A DNA stretch of 64,000 bases, from NCBI GenBank assembly GCA_947044405.1, contig CAMRHE010000352.1:682001-746000 (forward strand), read 5' to 3'. The stretch is from Leptodactylus fallax (taxonomy: Eukaryota; Chordata; Amphibia; Anura; Leptodactylidae). Under the pieces are notes generated by a model, which was not told the DNA's origin, ran no database searches, and saw only the letters and a program-made list of their open reading frames with translations. Position 1 is the stretch's first letter. Each line of letters begins with the position of its first letter. Positions 44,130 through 55,540 of the stretch are shown here, in pieces. A program made the position numbers and the translations under genes.

Positions 44130-44272
44130 GCATTACACTCATATAGTATCCCCCCCATCCATTCCAGCGATGGCTGCCTATGGACAGACCCAGTACAGTG
44201 CAGGCATTCAGCAAGCAGCAGCATATTCCACATACCCTCCCACTGGACAGGCTTATGGCATTCCCTCCTACA
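44130..44272 (+). CDS. eya2: EYA2 coding exon of 143 bp ([12 protein letters not shown] motif)
   Basis: The acceptor TTTCCATTGCAG ends at 44129; the donor CCTACA|GTAAGT starts at 44273. Entering in phase 2 it reads [14 protein letters not shown], then [30 protein letters not shown] and IPSY plus one base (phase 1). [16 protein letters not shown] and QAYGIPSY are, from memory, diagnostic of EYA2 rather than EYA1, EYA3 or EYA4. This is the start of the tyrosine/glutamine-rich transactivation domain that recruits the general and SIX-dependent machinery. The first eight or so codons differ from the mammalian protein, so the N-terminal linker evolves quickly. Internal Met at the MAAY motif could serve as an alternative start. 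Confidence 0.93.
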
Positions 44273-44339
44273 GTAAGTCACAAACCATGCAAAGTCATAA
44301 TAAGTGATTTTCTGTTGTGTAATTATGTTATGTATTCAG

Positions 44340-44715
44340 TGTCAGACTGGGATGTCTAAGGCCCACCAGTGGAATTGTTTCTAGGGGCCCACTGCCAGGG
44401 CCCCTGCAGATCAGCTGAACCGAGACAGGGAGGCTACTGGTAATAACAATGCCATGCTGCTCAACCGCCATGCACACCACTGCACTACCTAAATCTACTG
44501 CTATAACCTGTATGGCAAGCACGCAGTGTGGCTTCGGGAATTGTTAACTTGACCTGTAGCTGCACTGTCCTGGAAAAGCTGATCTGCAGGGGCCCTGGCT
44601 GTTGTACCCCTGCAGATGTAATATTGATGGCCTATCCTAAGGACAGGACATCAATATTAGAAAGATGGATAAACCCTTTAAAGAGATTGTCCAGGAATTG
44701 GAGCAACCCAGGGCA
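44340..44715 (-). repeat. ~400 bp repeat, inverted partner of 14310-14715
   Basis: Same sequence phrases in reverse complement order (ACTGGGATGTCTAAGGCCCACC, CCTGGAAAAGCTGATCTGCAGG, GATGGCCTATCCTAAGGACAGG, CCAGGAATTGGAGCAACCC). Ends in TTTAAAGAGATTGTCC, the common terminus. Noncoding. Confidence 0.7.
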
Positions 44716-45924
44716 GGAGGTGTAAAAAAAAAAAAAAAAAAAAGTAAATACTCTCCTGTCCCCAGGTCTCCGTTGTCCGCTGCCAATGTCCATTATATCT
44801 TGTGCTGGCGACTCATGTGACCGCTGAGACCAAACAGATACAGGATTTCCAGAAATGAGACGCCGCCATGAGCTCGAACAGACACTAGCATGGGACAACG
44901 GGGTGCTGTGGAGTATGCTTTTTTTTTTTTCACCTCCATGTCCTAAATAAAAAATTTTTTTTTTTAGCCTGGACAACCTGTTTAAGGCTAGGTTCACACC
45001 AGAGCCCAGTCTCAGTTCAGCTGTCTTCAGCATCTTCAGCCCTCTTCAGATGTGCCTGCTGAGGCCTGTGATTGGTGCTCAGCGGTCATTTGGGGGCACA
45101 CTGACGTCATTACGCCGCTGCGCCCTATGTGACCGCTGGGGCCTAATCACAGGCCTCAGTCACATGACCAAATGGCCCCAGAAAGGATGCAGAGCCCAGG
45201 AGAGGTGAGTATAACTATTTATTATTTTAAGTCAGAAAGGGGCTTGGCGACATGAGGGGGCCCCATCTCCAGCTGGCCGCGGGCCCCTGTACCCCACCGG
45301 GCGCAGTCGCAGACCGCGATCGTGATAGTTGGGTCTTGGGGCCCAATGGGGGATTTGCCGGTTCCCCGGTGGGCCAGTCCAAGCCTGTATGTATTGCTGC
45401 ACAGAAAAAGAAATATTAAAAAACCTTACATGTTATAGGGCAAATTGCCCAAACTAACAATGTCTATGTCCATACTTGCAAACTTTAGGTGAAGGGCATC
45501 CTGAAGCTATGGCATATGAAGCACGTAGCAAAAATTTTTAGGTCGATTAGCCACTCCCCCTTTTGGACACAATATGCCTCCTTTTGCTGCGTGTCATACT
45601 CTGTTATATGATGTGAACTCACAAAATGATGGTTGTGTTCCCTTTTTGTGACATGCCTGGCACATATCTGTCTACTTTCTCCCTCTGTCATCTCTCATTA
45701 TTATATGAATATAATATGACCGCAAGCCTGGCAGATGGAAGAGCATTCCTGCAGGCCTGGAAGATTTGCCCACTCTTCCAAACCTTTTTCTTGGAGTCAC
45801 CTGGCCATTTCAGAAGAGTTGGTACATATGTCTATATTCACTATATTCCTCTGACACACTATAACTGGCTCCCTGCTCACGCTAAAACTTCTAGTAGCAG
45901 TGCAGTTAAATAAACAGGGAATAA
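44716..45924. repeat. Short repeats of the GGACAACC and GGTTCACAC families
   Basis: 44740-44985 resembles the MITE at 7.56-7.9 kb (CTGTCCCCAGG...GTGACCGCTGAGACC) and ends in TGGACAACCTGTTTAAGG. 44985-45010 is a GGCTAGGTTCACACCAG MITE end. 45055-45180 has the phrase CTGAGGCCTGTGATTGG and its partial inverse ATCACAGGCCTCAG. No host exon is recognisable. Confidence 0.5.
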
Positions 45925-46489
45925 ACAGGGAACATCCCATCCAATCCACACAAGTAAAGAAATTATACCATAGCTGTCCATAAATTAAGTTATGTGTAAT
46001 AATGAGAAATGACACAGGGAAAAAGTATTGAACACGCTTACTGAGATTTATTTAATACTTCATAGGAAAGCCTTTGTTGGTGATGACAGCTTCAAGACAC
46101 CTCCTGTATGGAGAAACTAGTTGCATGCATTGCTCAGGTGTGATTTTGGCCCATTCTTCCATACACAATTTTCAAATCCTGAAGGTTCTGTGGGCTCCTT
46201 CTATGAACTCTGAGCTTTAGTTTCTTTCATAGATTTTCTATAGGATTCAATTGGCAGGTGATTGATTGGGCCATTCTAGCAGCTTTGTTTTCTTTCTCTG
46301 AAACCAATTGAGAGTTTCCTTGGCTGTGTGTTTGGGATCAGTGTCCTGGCCCACGTGATGTCTGTGACATTATTGAAGAGACCCAAAGACAGCAGGATTG
46401 TCGTTGGAGCTCAGAAGAGGTGAGTAAAGGCCTATTTAAAAAAAAAAAAAAAAAAACAGCAGGGGCCCACCAGGCCCTGTAGCAGCCGC

Positions 46490-47035
46490 TATGGAATTAG
46501 TTTGGCAACTGAGTCTCATTAATAAGGTGCCAAACCAGAAACATCTCACGATGGGTAAAACCAGTGAGTTGTTTCAAGACCTTTGCAACCTTATTATTGC
46601 AAAATATACTGATGGCATTCGTTACAGAAGAATTTCTAAAATACTAAAGGTTCCAGTGAGCACTGTTGGGGCCATAATCTGGAAACTGAAAGAACATCAT
46701 TTCACCATAAACCGGCCATGACCAGGTGCTGCCCACAAGATTTCAGACAAAGGAGTGAAAAGTATTATTCGAAGAGTTGTCCAAGAGACAATGACCACCT
46801 GTGGAGAGTTACAGAAAGATCAGAAGAATCAACAGGTACAACTGGTTCCAAGAAAACAATAAGTAATGCACTCAACCTCCATGGCCTGTATGCACACTCA
46901 CCACACAAGACTCCATTGCTGAACAAAAAGTATTTTCAAGTGCATTTAAAGTTTGCTCAGCAACATTTAGACAAGCCTGTGAAATACTGGGAGAGTATAG
47001 TCTGATCAGATGAGGCCAAAATTTAACTAAACACT
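46490..47035 (+). pseudogene. Tc1-like transposase N-terminal relic
   Basis: The frame 46491-46721 carries MGKTSELFQDLCNLIIAKY and a helix-turn-helix (RRISKILKVPVSTVGAIIWK). After stops, other frames carry NALNLHGLYAHSPHKTPLLN and a WESIV*SDEAK remnant of the first catalytic Asp motif. Nothing beyond that first motif is present. It belongs to a different Tc1 family from the one whose ends surround it. Confidence 0.7.
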
Positions 47036-47090
47036 TTTTTTCCCCACTGTATTATTTTTCACTAAGTGAAAGAATTGCTTTCTGGTTATG

Positions 47091-47288
47091 CTAGGTTCAC
47101 ACTAGCATTCAGGGATTCCATCCCCCATTCTGTGCAAGCAGGACTTTTCTCTCTGCCAATTTTGGGCGGTAACCGGGTGGAAACCCAGTGGACCCTATTG
47201 TAGTCCATGGGGTCTGTGAGTTTCCGTGGGTAACCACTTTTTAAGCGGATCGGGTTTCCGTTTTTTGGGTCCCCAAGTGTGAACCTAG
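47091..47288. mobile_element. MITE with CTAGGTTCACACT termini
   Basis: Inverted ends CTAGGTTCACACTAG (47091-47105) and AGTGTGAACCTAG (47276-47288). Same family as 15121-15331, with the shared phrases GGACTTTTCTCTC and GGGTTTCCG. Confidence 0.75.
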
Positions 47289-47725
47289 TGTTACTCTTTT
47301 AGCTGGTGTCATGACTTTCTCTGGCTTTTTGCACCTCTCTTTGTTCATGTGTACATTACTTTCTCCCTCTGTCATCTCTCATTATTGCACATAATTTAAT
47401 TTATGGACATCCATGCTTTGATTTCTTTGCCTGTGTGGATTGGATGAGTTGTTACTGGCATCTGGTGAGAATTTGATGTCAAAGGCACCTTTAAAAATAT
47501 ATTTACTTAGAAAATTGGTGACGTGTTCAATACTTATTTCACCCGCTTTATGTATTTACATATATTATCTAGTTTAAATTATGTCATTTACAAAATAGAA
47601 GTCAGGCCTGTCACCTGTCACTGAGCTTCACTACTGTGTACAAAAAATTTACACTCACTACTTGCAGTTTTGATACATTTTTTGGTTCAGTTTCTTAGTT
47701 TTACACGTGAAACACATTTAGGCTA

Positions 47726-48080
47726 AGGCAGGGGTCACACTACCGTTGATGTCTGTTCTGATAGTGTCCGTTAAAAAAAGAAAAACAAAAAAATGGACAC
47801 CTATCATAACAGACATTAACGGACACTAACTGATGTTAATGTGTCCGTTTTTTTAACTGATCCAATTAATGGATTAGTTAAAAAAAAACGGACACATTAG
47901 CATCAGTTAGTGTCCATTTTCTAACACTGTCCGTTTTTTTTTTTTTCTTTTCTGTTTTCTGAGCATGCGCAGAAAAAAACCCGACATAAAATAACGGACT
48001 GTCGTTATAAGTCCGTTACCCATAGACTTCAATGTAAAAAAAATAACGGACACTTGCTGTCCATCAAGAATCCGTTTTTT
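47726..48080. repeat. Hairpin-rich MITE built on GTGTCCGTTTTTT
   Basis: Arm 47821-47864 (GGACACTAACTGATGTTAAT, GTGTCCGTTTTTTTAACTGATCCA) pairs almost perfectly with 47869-47915 around ATTAAT. Additional copies of the GTCCGTT motif flank the hairpin. Ends at 48080, where a retroelement is truncated against it. Confidence 0.75.
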
Positions 48081-51000
48081 TCAACTTGATAACAGGAGGA
48101 GAAGATGCCGTCACATTGTTTATGGCCAACACCACTGACATATTATCACAATGAAATCTAACTTTATTATCCCGGAACGCCCCACCCCATATGGACACTG
48201 CAACTACAATCGGGAATAACTCAAGTAATGTCAAATTCCGCGTTAGACCCAACTCGCGCCACGCCACGCCACAGGCCAAGGAGCGGCACACCACTGCCTC
48301 CCGTAGTAGGCCTCAAAACCATGGCCCCTGCTGCATCCGTACAAAGGTCACAATCGAACACGTCGATCACGGCCGATTGGACCAACGATCTACCATTGAA
48401 TGGTCCAAAAAAGTTCCCCATACCGCCAGTCGACGACAAAAAATCCTACCCATGGGGATAATGCGGCAGGCAAAATTTAAACTGCCCAACAATGACTGGA
48501 GGTCACGCAAAATGATCTTCCGCATATAGTGGGCGCGCCTCACCCTCTCCCTCAGATCTACAAGCTTGTTATTAGGCAGCCGGAATTCCAGTGCCACAGG
48601 AAACTCAATCTAGTGCACAGACCCTCAGTCTTTTCCGATGACAACAGTACCCCAAACTTACTGGTGACCCACTGAGTAGTCGCCAGTAAAGCCACGCAGA
48701 CATCGGAGCCCCCCGGACCTATACAGAGGAAATCATCGAGGTAGTGTATAACTGATTGCACCCCAGACACCTCCCGAATCACAGAATTTAAAAAGGTGCT
48801 GATAGCCTCAAAGTATGCGCACTATATCGAACAACCCATGGGGGGGCAACGATCGACGTAATACCCCCCGTCCCAGTAGCAGCCCAGTAACCGAACTCTG
48901 TCAGGGTGTACCGGCAGCAGTCTGAACGCTGCCTCCACATCCGTTTTAGCTAATAGGGCCCCCGGACTGCAACACCAAACCCAATGCACAGCCGCGTCAA
49001 ATGACGTATACACTTCTGAACAAAGTTCAGGTGCAATATCATCATTGACGATACCATCGACGCTCCTTTGGGATATGACAAATGATGTATGAGCCGAAAC
49101 TGATTCGGCTCCTTCTTAGGCACCACCCCCAGCGGAGAGACAATCAAACCCTCCAAAGGGGGTGATGAAAAGGGGCCCACCATATGCCCCAAGGCCACCT
49201 CCTTACCCAATTTTTTGGACACCACCCCCAAGTGTTCTACCTAGTGTTAAAACCCTCCCTAAAACCCGCAACTAGAAACTGAGCTCTCTCCCTGTTAACA
49301 TATCTATTTAGGTACGGAAGCATGGCTTCCAGCTTCACCGGCATCTGCCCCTTGTCCACTACTGGGCAAGGCCTTGTTCCTCTGTTTACGTAGGCAACAG
49401 GCCGAACCGTGGGACACCCCTCCGCAGAATGAACAGGCATGTTTAAATCTGCAGTTGAAGCCAAACTTACATTGGGCTTCGTTGAACTGCCAACACAGCC
49501 CGTAACGTTGCTGGGCCTGTGAAGCTGCTCCCCCTAAGCCGTAACTGAGCCTACTATGGCCGATTCCACTGGCCACCCCAGGAAAGGAGTGGCCAAAGCG
49601 TGCCGGCGCCATTATCCGAAGCCACACCCCTATAACCTTCTGATCCCACCGTATGCTGGGCCTAACCACCTTACGTTGACGGAACTGCTCATCATACCGC
49701 AGCCATGTCTGACCCCCCATAGACCCGATACGCCTCACCTATAGAGTCCTGATAGCAAAAAAGGCCCGAACATTTGTCAGGGGCTTTTTCACCAATGACA
49801 CAAGCTAAAATTGCAAAGGCCTGAAGCCAATTAGCAAAAGTCTGAGGGATCAGAAACCACCTATGTTTTTCTTCTTCTTCTTTTTTGCTATCCTCCTTCT
49901 TACTCTTGTGTAAATTAAATTTTGCTAAAGGGAGCAAGGAGAAGATTTTGACATACTCGTCCTTCCAAATCTTCTCCATCACTTCCTTTTTTAAATGTGC
50001 ACCCAGTGGACCTTCAAAAAGACATAGACTTCCCCCATAGCCCTGTCATCTAACCTCACTGGGTCAACTTTCTCTTTCTCCGTCTGTACGGACACAGTGA
50101 CTCCCACTGGACCCACCGCCAACGACCACTCTGCGACGCCACCTGTTGTACTGCCAGAGGGACCTACGCCGCCACCGGAGAATCGTTAGCACTTTGCTTG
50201 CAGTGCGACAGCAGCTACCTCACACTACCCAATAACTCCCTAATCCCTTCAAAAGTTCCACCTGCTGAGAACTCCAGCCTATCTGTCCCTAACCCCTGTG
50301 ACACTAGAATAGGTGGAAATGGACATGACAATGATGGGTACTCACCAGACTGTGTAGGTGCTGTGGGCCCACCAGTCGACGGTCCTGCATCCTGATGACC
50401 TGGATCACTGTACAGGAGAACGCTGGTGCCTGTGGATTGTTGGTAACCATCCCGCTGGCAGCTGCAGCACAACCGACATACCTGGGGAGGTTGACCTGCA
50501 CCTGCGTACGTACTTGCAACCACCGGATGCACCTCGAACCTGGGCTGTGGTGGAGGGGCCAGCGCCGTGCCGCCCGCCACTGAAACTTCTTCGATCAGCC
50601 ACCAGGGAAGCCTGGAAAGCGGGAACTGGTAAAAGGAGAAGACCCAGTCCCCCTCCCACCGGATCATCACAGGAGGGGACCGTGGAACCATGTGCCGTGG
50701 CCATGTGGTGACTGGGTGCGGAGTCCCTAACACCAGAGCCAGCGGCAGGGATCTCCGCATCCACAGGGGCCCAGCGACTTGTAGGATTCCTCCCAGACCA
50801 GGACCTCCTCCCCTGGGCAGTGGGACGGGGTGCCCGGCCTGGAGGGGCCCAAGAGTGGCTCCTGTGTCGCCGGGCCCTAGGAGCCTCCTCAGGGCTCAAG
50901 CGTGCAGGCGGGCGCGTTTATCGGGAGGAGGCTGCAAAATGTCCGCTAGCCGCTCCTGCAGCCAGGCCTCACTTCGGTCGCTGGCAACAGTCCTAAGCTG

Positions 51001-51195
51001 CTCCAGGAGCTGTTCGATGGCCGCCATGCTGCAGGGGAGCAGGGAGAGGGGAGCCGCACAACTTCCAGCTATGCCGCGCAGCTCCCGGAATGACCGCTTC
51101 CTGGGCCGTGCGGCATAGCATAACTTGACGGGGGGTAAGCCCTGCCCCCTAACTTTCGTGCCCTGGTGCCTGATTGGTTCCTCTACTGCCCGCCC
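48081..51195 (-). pseudogene. DIRS/Ngaro-type retroelement: gag, reverse transcriptase and RNase H, decayed
   Basis: Read on the - strand from about 51.2 kb. A proline/alanine-rich Gag start (AAIEQLLEQLRTVASDRSE) is followed at 49304-49738 by a CCCH/CCHC-like cysteine cluster (CWQFNEAQCKFGFNCRFKH). Reverse transcriptase follows in several frames: FRLIHHLSYPKG, LLAKTDVEAAFRLLPVHP, CPPMGCSI, VIHYLDDFLCIGPGG, and RNase H-like LTLLELFPIVVAV and VRFHCDNMSVVLAINN. The HHLSYPKG and YLDDFL style is that of tyrosine-recombinase retroelements (DIRS/Ngaro), which integrate without an integrase. Many stops and frame changes make it dead. The recombinase, expected downstream, is missing because the copy stops at the MITE boundary near 48080. 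Confidence 0.7.
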
Positions 51196-51427
51196 CCAGT
51201 CATGTTCCATGCGCTTTACTGTGCGGCGCTCCGCTCCACTAATCAGAAGGTACATGAACAGACAGTATTAGACATTACAATTTGGCAAATAAATTAACAT
51301 ATCAAACAATAGGAGTGAGGGCCCTGCTCACAAGAGCTTACAATCTATGAGGAAATATGGAGACACAAGAGGCAAGAGGGCTTGTTTGGTACAATGGTCC
51401 AGTCATCTTTTAATAAATAAGGTCATA

Positions 51428-52894
51428 CAGTGGCTTGTAAAAGTATTTATACCCCTTGAAGTGATAGACCAACACGAAGTAGCAGATAATTGTGGAATTA
51501 AAAAAGATAAATGAAAATTATACATGGTTTTCAATATTTTATCCAAATAAAAATCTGAAAAGTGTGACATCTAAAAGTATTCAGCCCCCCTATATCAATA
51601 CTTTGTAGAACCACCTTTAGCCACATCTAGAGACTAAGGTTTTTGCCCATTCTTCTTTACAAAATAGCTCAAGCTCAGCCAGATTGGATGGAGAGCATCT
51701 GTGAACAGCAATTTTAATGTCTTGCCACAGATGCTCAATGGGATTAAGGTCTGGACTTTGACTGGGCCATTCTAACACATGAATATTATTTGATCTAAAA
51801 CATTCCACTGTAGCTCTGGCTGTATAGTTAGGGTCATTGTCTTGCTGGAAGGTGAATCTCCTTTCTAATCTCAAATCCCAAACCTCCAACGGGTTTTTTT
51901 TCAGGATTGCCCTGTATTTAGCTCCATACATCTTCCCATCAGCGCTGACCAGCTTCCCTATCCCTGCTGAGGAAAAGCATCCCCACAGCATGATGCTGCC
52001 ACCACATTTCACAGTGGGGATGGTGTGTTCAAGGTGATGAGCAGTGTTACTTTTCTGCCACACATAGCGCTTTGCATTTAGGCCAAAAAGTTAAATTTTG
52101 GTCTCATCTGTTTGCTATATGGCTTGTGGCAAACTGCAAATGGCACTTCTTATGTCTTTCTTATAACAATAGTTTTCTTCTTGCCGCTGTTCCATAAAGG
52201 CCAGATTTGTGGGGTGCATGACTTATAGTTGTCCTGTGGACAGATTCTCCCACCTGAGCTGTGGATTTCTGCAACTCCTCCAGATTGACCAGGGGCCTCT
52301 TGGCTGCTTCTCTGACTAGTGCTCTCTTTGCTCGATCTGTCAGTTTAGGTGGACGGCCATGCAATTGTAGAATACTTTTTCCATTTTTGGATGATGGATT
52401 GAACAGTGCTCCTTGGGATGCTCAAAGCTTGGGATATGTTTTTATAACCTAATCCTGCTTTAAACTTTTCCACAACTTTATCTCTTACCTGTCGGGTGAG
52501 TTCCTTGGTCTTCATGATGCTGTTTGTTCACTAGTGTTCTCTAACAAACTATTGAGGCTTTCACCGAACAGGTGTATTTATACTGAGACTAAATTACACA
52601 CAGCTGGACTCTATTAACTAATGAAGTGACTTCTGAAGACAATTGATTGCACTGGATTTTATTTAGGGGTATTATAGTACAGGGGGCTGAATACTTTTGC
52701 ACATCACACTTTTCAGATTTTTATTTGAATAAAATTTTGAAAACCATGTATCATTTTCATTCCACTTCACAATTATCTGCTACTTTGTGTTGGTCTATCA
52801 CTTAAAATCTCAACAAAATACATTTAAGTTTGTGGTTGTAAGGTGACAAAATGTGAAAAAGTTCAAGGGTTTTCAATACTTTTGCAAGCCACTG
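51428..52894 (-). mobile_element. Tc1-like transposon, 1467 bp, complete ends
   Basis: Inverted ends start CAGTGGCTTGTAAAAGTATT and (right, complement) CAGTGGCTTGCAAAAGTATT. TA duplications at 51426-51427 and 52895-52896. Removing it rejoins the LINE 3' UTR. The transposase is broken. Confidence 0.88.
51617..52515 (-). pseudogene. Tc1-like transposase, broken
   Basis: The N-terminus at about 52515 reads MKTKELTRQVRDKVVEKF with a helix-turn-helix (NISQALSIPRSTVQSIIQKW), then a frame change near 52370. The frame 52161-52364 continues (GRPPKLTDRAKRALVREAAK). A stop and frame shift near 52.1 kb precede the 51617-52063 frame with FTFQQDNDPNYTARA and SPDLNPIEHLWQDIK. A missing His after DPN (usually DPKH) and several stops show decay. 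Typical length otherwise. Confidence 0.85.
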
Positions 52895-53142
52895 TATAAC
52901 TGAAGCTGTATGAGCTCGCCACCAGCCGGTATATGTAAATATACAGATACTAAGTGCAGTGAGTGCAATGTATCTTCTAGATGGAGGGGTCAGGATCTGA
53001 GGAATAGAGGAGGAAGGATAGTTTAGGATAAGAAGTGTAGTGTGTGGAAGTGTAGAGCAATGTGATCAGGTCATTTGATAAGCCTGCCTAAACAGATGTA
53101 ATTTTAGGGCAGTTTTGAAGCTGCTGTAGTTGGGTATTAATC

Positions 53143-55527
53143 TTATAGCTTAGGGTAAAGCATTCCAGTGCACCAGGGCAGCTGAAGAAAAGTCTTGAAG
53201 ACGGGAGTGGGATGTTCGGATAACAGAGGATGCAAGTCTAAGGACATTAGCAAAATGGAGAGGACAGTTAGGGCAGTGATGAGGTTGGAGATGTATGGAG
53301 GTATACCGCTATGGATAGATTTGTGGGCGAGTGTGATAATTTTATATTGTATTCTGTAGTGGAAGGGCAAACAGTGCAGCAACTGACACAAGGTTGATGT
53401 ATCTGTGTATCGGATTGATAGAAAGATGAGTTTGGTGGCTGCATTCAGGACAGATTGTAGAGGGGAGAGTTTAGTAAGAGAAAGCCCAAATACAAGAGCG
53501 TGCAAGTGTCTGAATATGTGGAGTGAAAGTGAGAGCTGAGTCAAACGCAACCCCCAGACAGCGGGCATGCTACCTCGGTGTAATAGTTAGACCACAGACA
53601 AAAATGGAGATATCAGGGTTAGGTCGATTAGTGGATAGAGGGAACACAAGAAGTTCAGTTTTTGAAGGATTCAATTTCAGATAAAGAGAAGACATGATGT
53701 TAAAGACAGCACAGAGACAGTCACTGGTATTCTGTAGTAGTGGAGGAGTGATGTCACGGGATGAGATATAGAGCTGGGTGTCATCAGCATAAAGATGGTA
53801 TTGAAAGCCAAATCTGCTAATGGTTTGTCCAATAGGGGTTATATAGAGAGAAAAGATATGGGGGCCTGGGAACGAGCCCTGAGGAATCCAACAGCAAGGT
53901 GAATGATACTGAATGATACACTAAATAAGCAGTTAGAAAGAGAGGAAAAAATCCAAGAGGTAGTGGGGTCCCTGAGGCCAATAGAGTAGAGAATAGTGAG
54001 GAGGAGTTGGTGGTCTACAGTGTCAAATGCTGCTGAGAGATCCAGAAGAATAAGTAATGAATGGTTCCCTTTAGATTTAGCCATCAGTAGATTGTTAGAG
54101 ACTTTTGTAAGGGCCGTTTCTGTAGAGTGTAGTGCGTGAAAACCTGATTGTAAGGGGTCCAGAAGAAAGTTAGCAGAGAGATAGCAGAGTAGTCGAGAAT
54201 AGACAAAGTGTTCCAGGAGTTTAGAGATGAAGGGGAGGTTAGACACGGGTCGATAGCAGCACAGGATGAGTTGAGCGAGGGTTTTTTTTTAGTAGTGGGG
54301 TTTTTTTAGTAGTGGAGTTATGATAGCATGTTTGAAGGAGGAGGGAACGATTCCAGAATAGAGAGAGAGGTTAAAAATTTTAGTAAGGTGAGTTGTAACA
54401 GCAGGGGACAGAGGTGTGATGGGATAGGATCAAGTAGTGCAAGTAGTAGGTCGAGAAGAAGAAAGGAGCTGGGAGACTTCTTCTGTAACTGGGTCAAAGA
54501 ATGAGAGTTCACAATGAGGAACAAAGGAAGGGAAGGAGAGTATTACTGTTTGGAGATTGGGTTATTTCTTGACGGAAGTTGTCGATTTTGTCTTTAAAGT
54601 GGCCATGTCTTGGGCACTGAGATCAGTAACAGGTACCTGCACCTTTAGTTTAAGGAGGGGGTGAAAGGTGTTGTTTAGAGTTATTGGAGAGAAAAGAGAT
54701 GAGAGTGGTGAAGTAGGCTTGTTTGACGAGGTGAAGGGCAGAGTAGAATGTTGTTGGCTTTGAGCATAAACTTGAAGTGAAGAAAATCTCCAGATGTGTT
54801 AGATTTTCTCCACAGATGTTCAGAACATCTTGAGCAGTAGATTCCTGTATGTGCGGTGGGTTAGTGTGTTTTGCGAAGGATAAGAGCCTTTCATAGTAAA
54901 GGAAAGAAGGTTGTGGTTTTTAAATTGGTAGGCGAGCGTTCGTAAAGTCAGAGACAGAACAGAGGCGTAAGAAGACCAGATGAAGGATATTACCATCTTT
55001 GTGTGTGAGAGAAGAAGTAAGCTGTGACAGACCAAGAAAGTTGATTAGTAATAGAAGGCGAGAGGCAGACGGGGAGACAGGGGTGTTAATGGAAATGTTA
55101 AAATCACCTAAAATGAGGGTAGAAATTTCACAAGATTGAAAATTGGGAAGCCATGAAGCAAAGTGATCTAAGAACTGATAGGGTGAGCCAGGGGGAAGAT
55201 AGATGACAGCTACTTGCAGGGAGAAAGGGCGGAAAAATCTGATAGTGTGGACCTCAAAAAAGGGGAAGGAGAGACATGGTATGACCTGGTATGAAGGAAT
55301 GACCTGAAATGTGCATTGTGGTAATAGAAGGACGCCAAAACCTCCGCCCTGCCTATCAGGTCTAGGGGTGTACGAAAATTGTAGGCCATCATAACAGAGT
55401 GCAGCAGTGGTGTCAGACTGTTTAGTCCAGGTTTCTGTGACAGCCAGCAGGTTAAAAGATTTTGAAATGAAGAGAGCTTAAATAATGTTAAGTTTGATGC
55501 AGACTGACCGGGTGTTCCAAAGCGCAC
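53143..55527 (-). pseudogene. CR1/L2-group LINE endonuclease-reverse transcriptase, decayed
   Basis: Endonuclease remnant (55210-55527) is recognisable only by the flow of KPGLNSLTPLLHSVMMAYNF and HARSYHVSPSPF-like phrases. Reverse transcriptase in 53839-54246 has [36 protein letters not shown] and [20 protein letters not shown]. The catalytic YADD (followed by TQLYIS) is encoded at plus 53780-53791 in another frame. The tail 53143-53568 has LNAATKLIFLSIR and LHCLPFHYRIQYKI. Stops and frameshifts separate all parts. The [15 protein letters not shown] style separates it from the L2 copy at 10-13 kb (FNTIQP/YSDDSAIVG). Confidence 0.75.
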
Positions 55528-55540
55528 ACACTGTGTATAT

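Larger units (their letters stand above)
45925..47560 (-). mobile_element. Decayed Tc1-like transposon with later insertions
   Basis: Inverted ends: AAAAAGTATTGAACACG (46021-46037) and CGTGTTCAATACTTATTTC (47522-47540), each with matching flanking sequence (CTTAATTTATGGACAGC against the left complement). On the - strand 46060-46360 still gives phrases of a transposase C-terminus in broken frames (the plus text TTGGGATCAGTGTCCTGGCCCA reverses to a D-P-rich catalytic region). The middle is replaced by a second Tc1 fragment (46490-47035) and a MITE (47091-47288). Confidence 0.55.
51196..55540 (-). mobile_element. CR1/L2-group LINE, decayed, split by a Tc1
   Basis: On the - strand: endonuclease remnants at 55210-55500, reverse transcriptase at 53.6-54.3 kb, C-terminal tail at 53.14-53.57 kb, and a 3' UTR that crosses the Tc1 at 51428-52894 and ends with phrases TTGTAAGCTCTTGTGAGCAGGGCCC and TTGTTTGATATGTTAATTTATTTG (51345-51270). 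The 3' boundary with the neighbouring retroelement is uncertain (51.19-51.28 kb). Confidence 0.7.

Noticed and set aside
50215..51255. Host genes in the GC-rich 50-51 kb segment (181, 164 and 142 codon frames)
   Set aside because: Composition and the downstream cysteine cluster and reverse transcriptase indicate degenerate retroelement Gag; the several frames conflict with each other.
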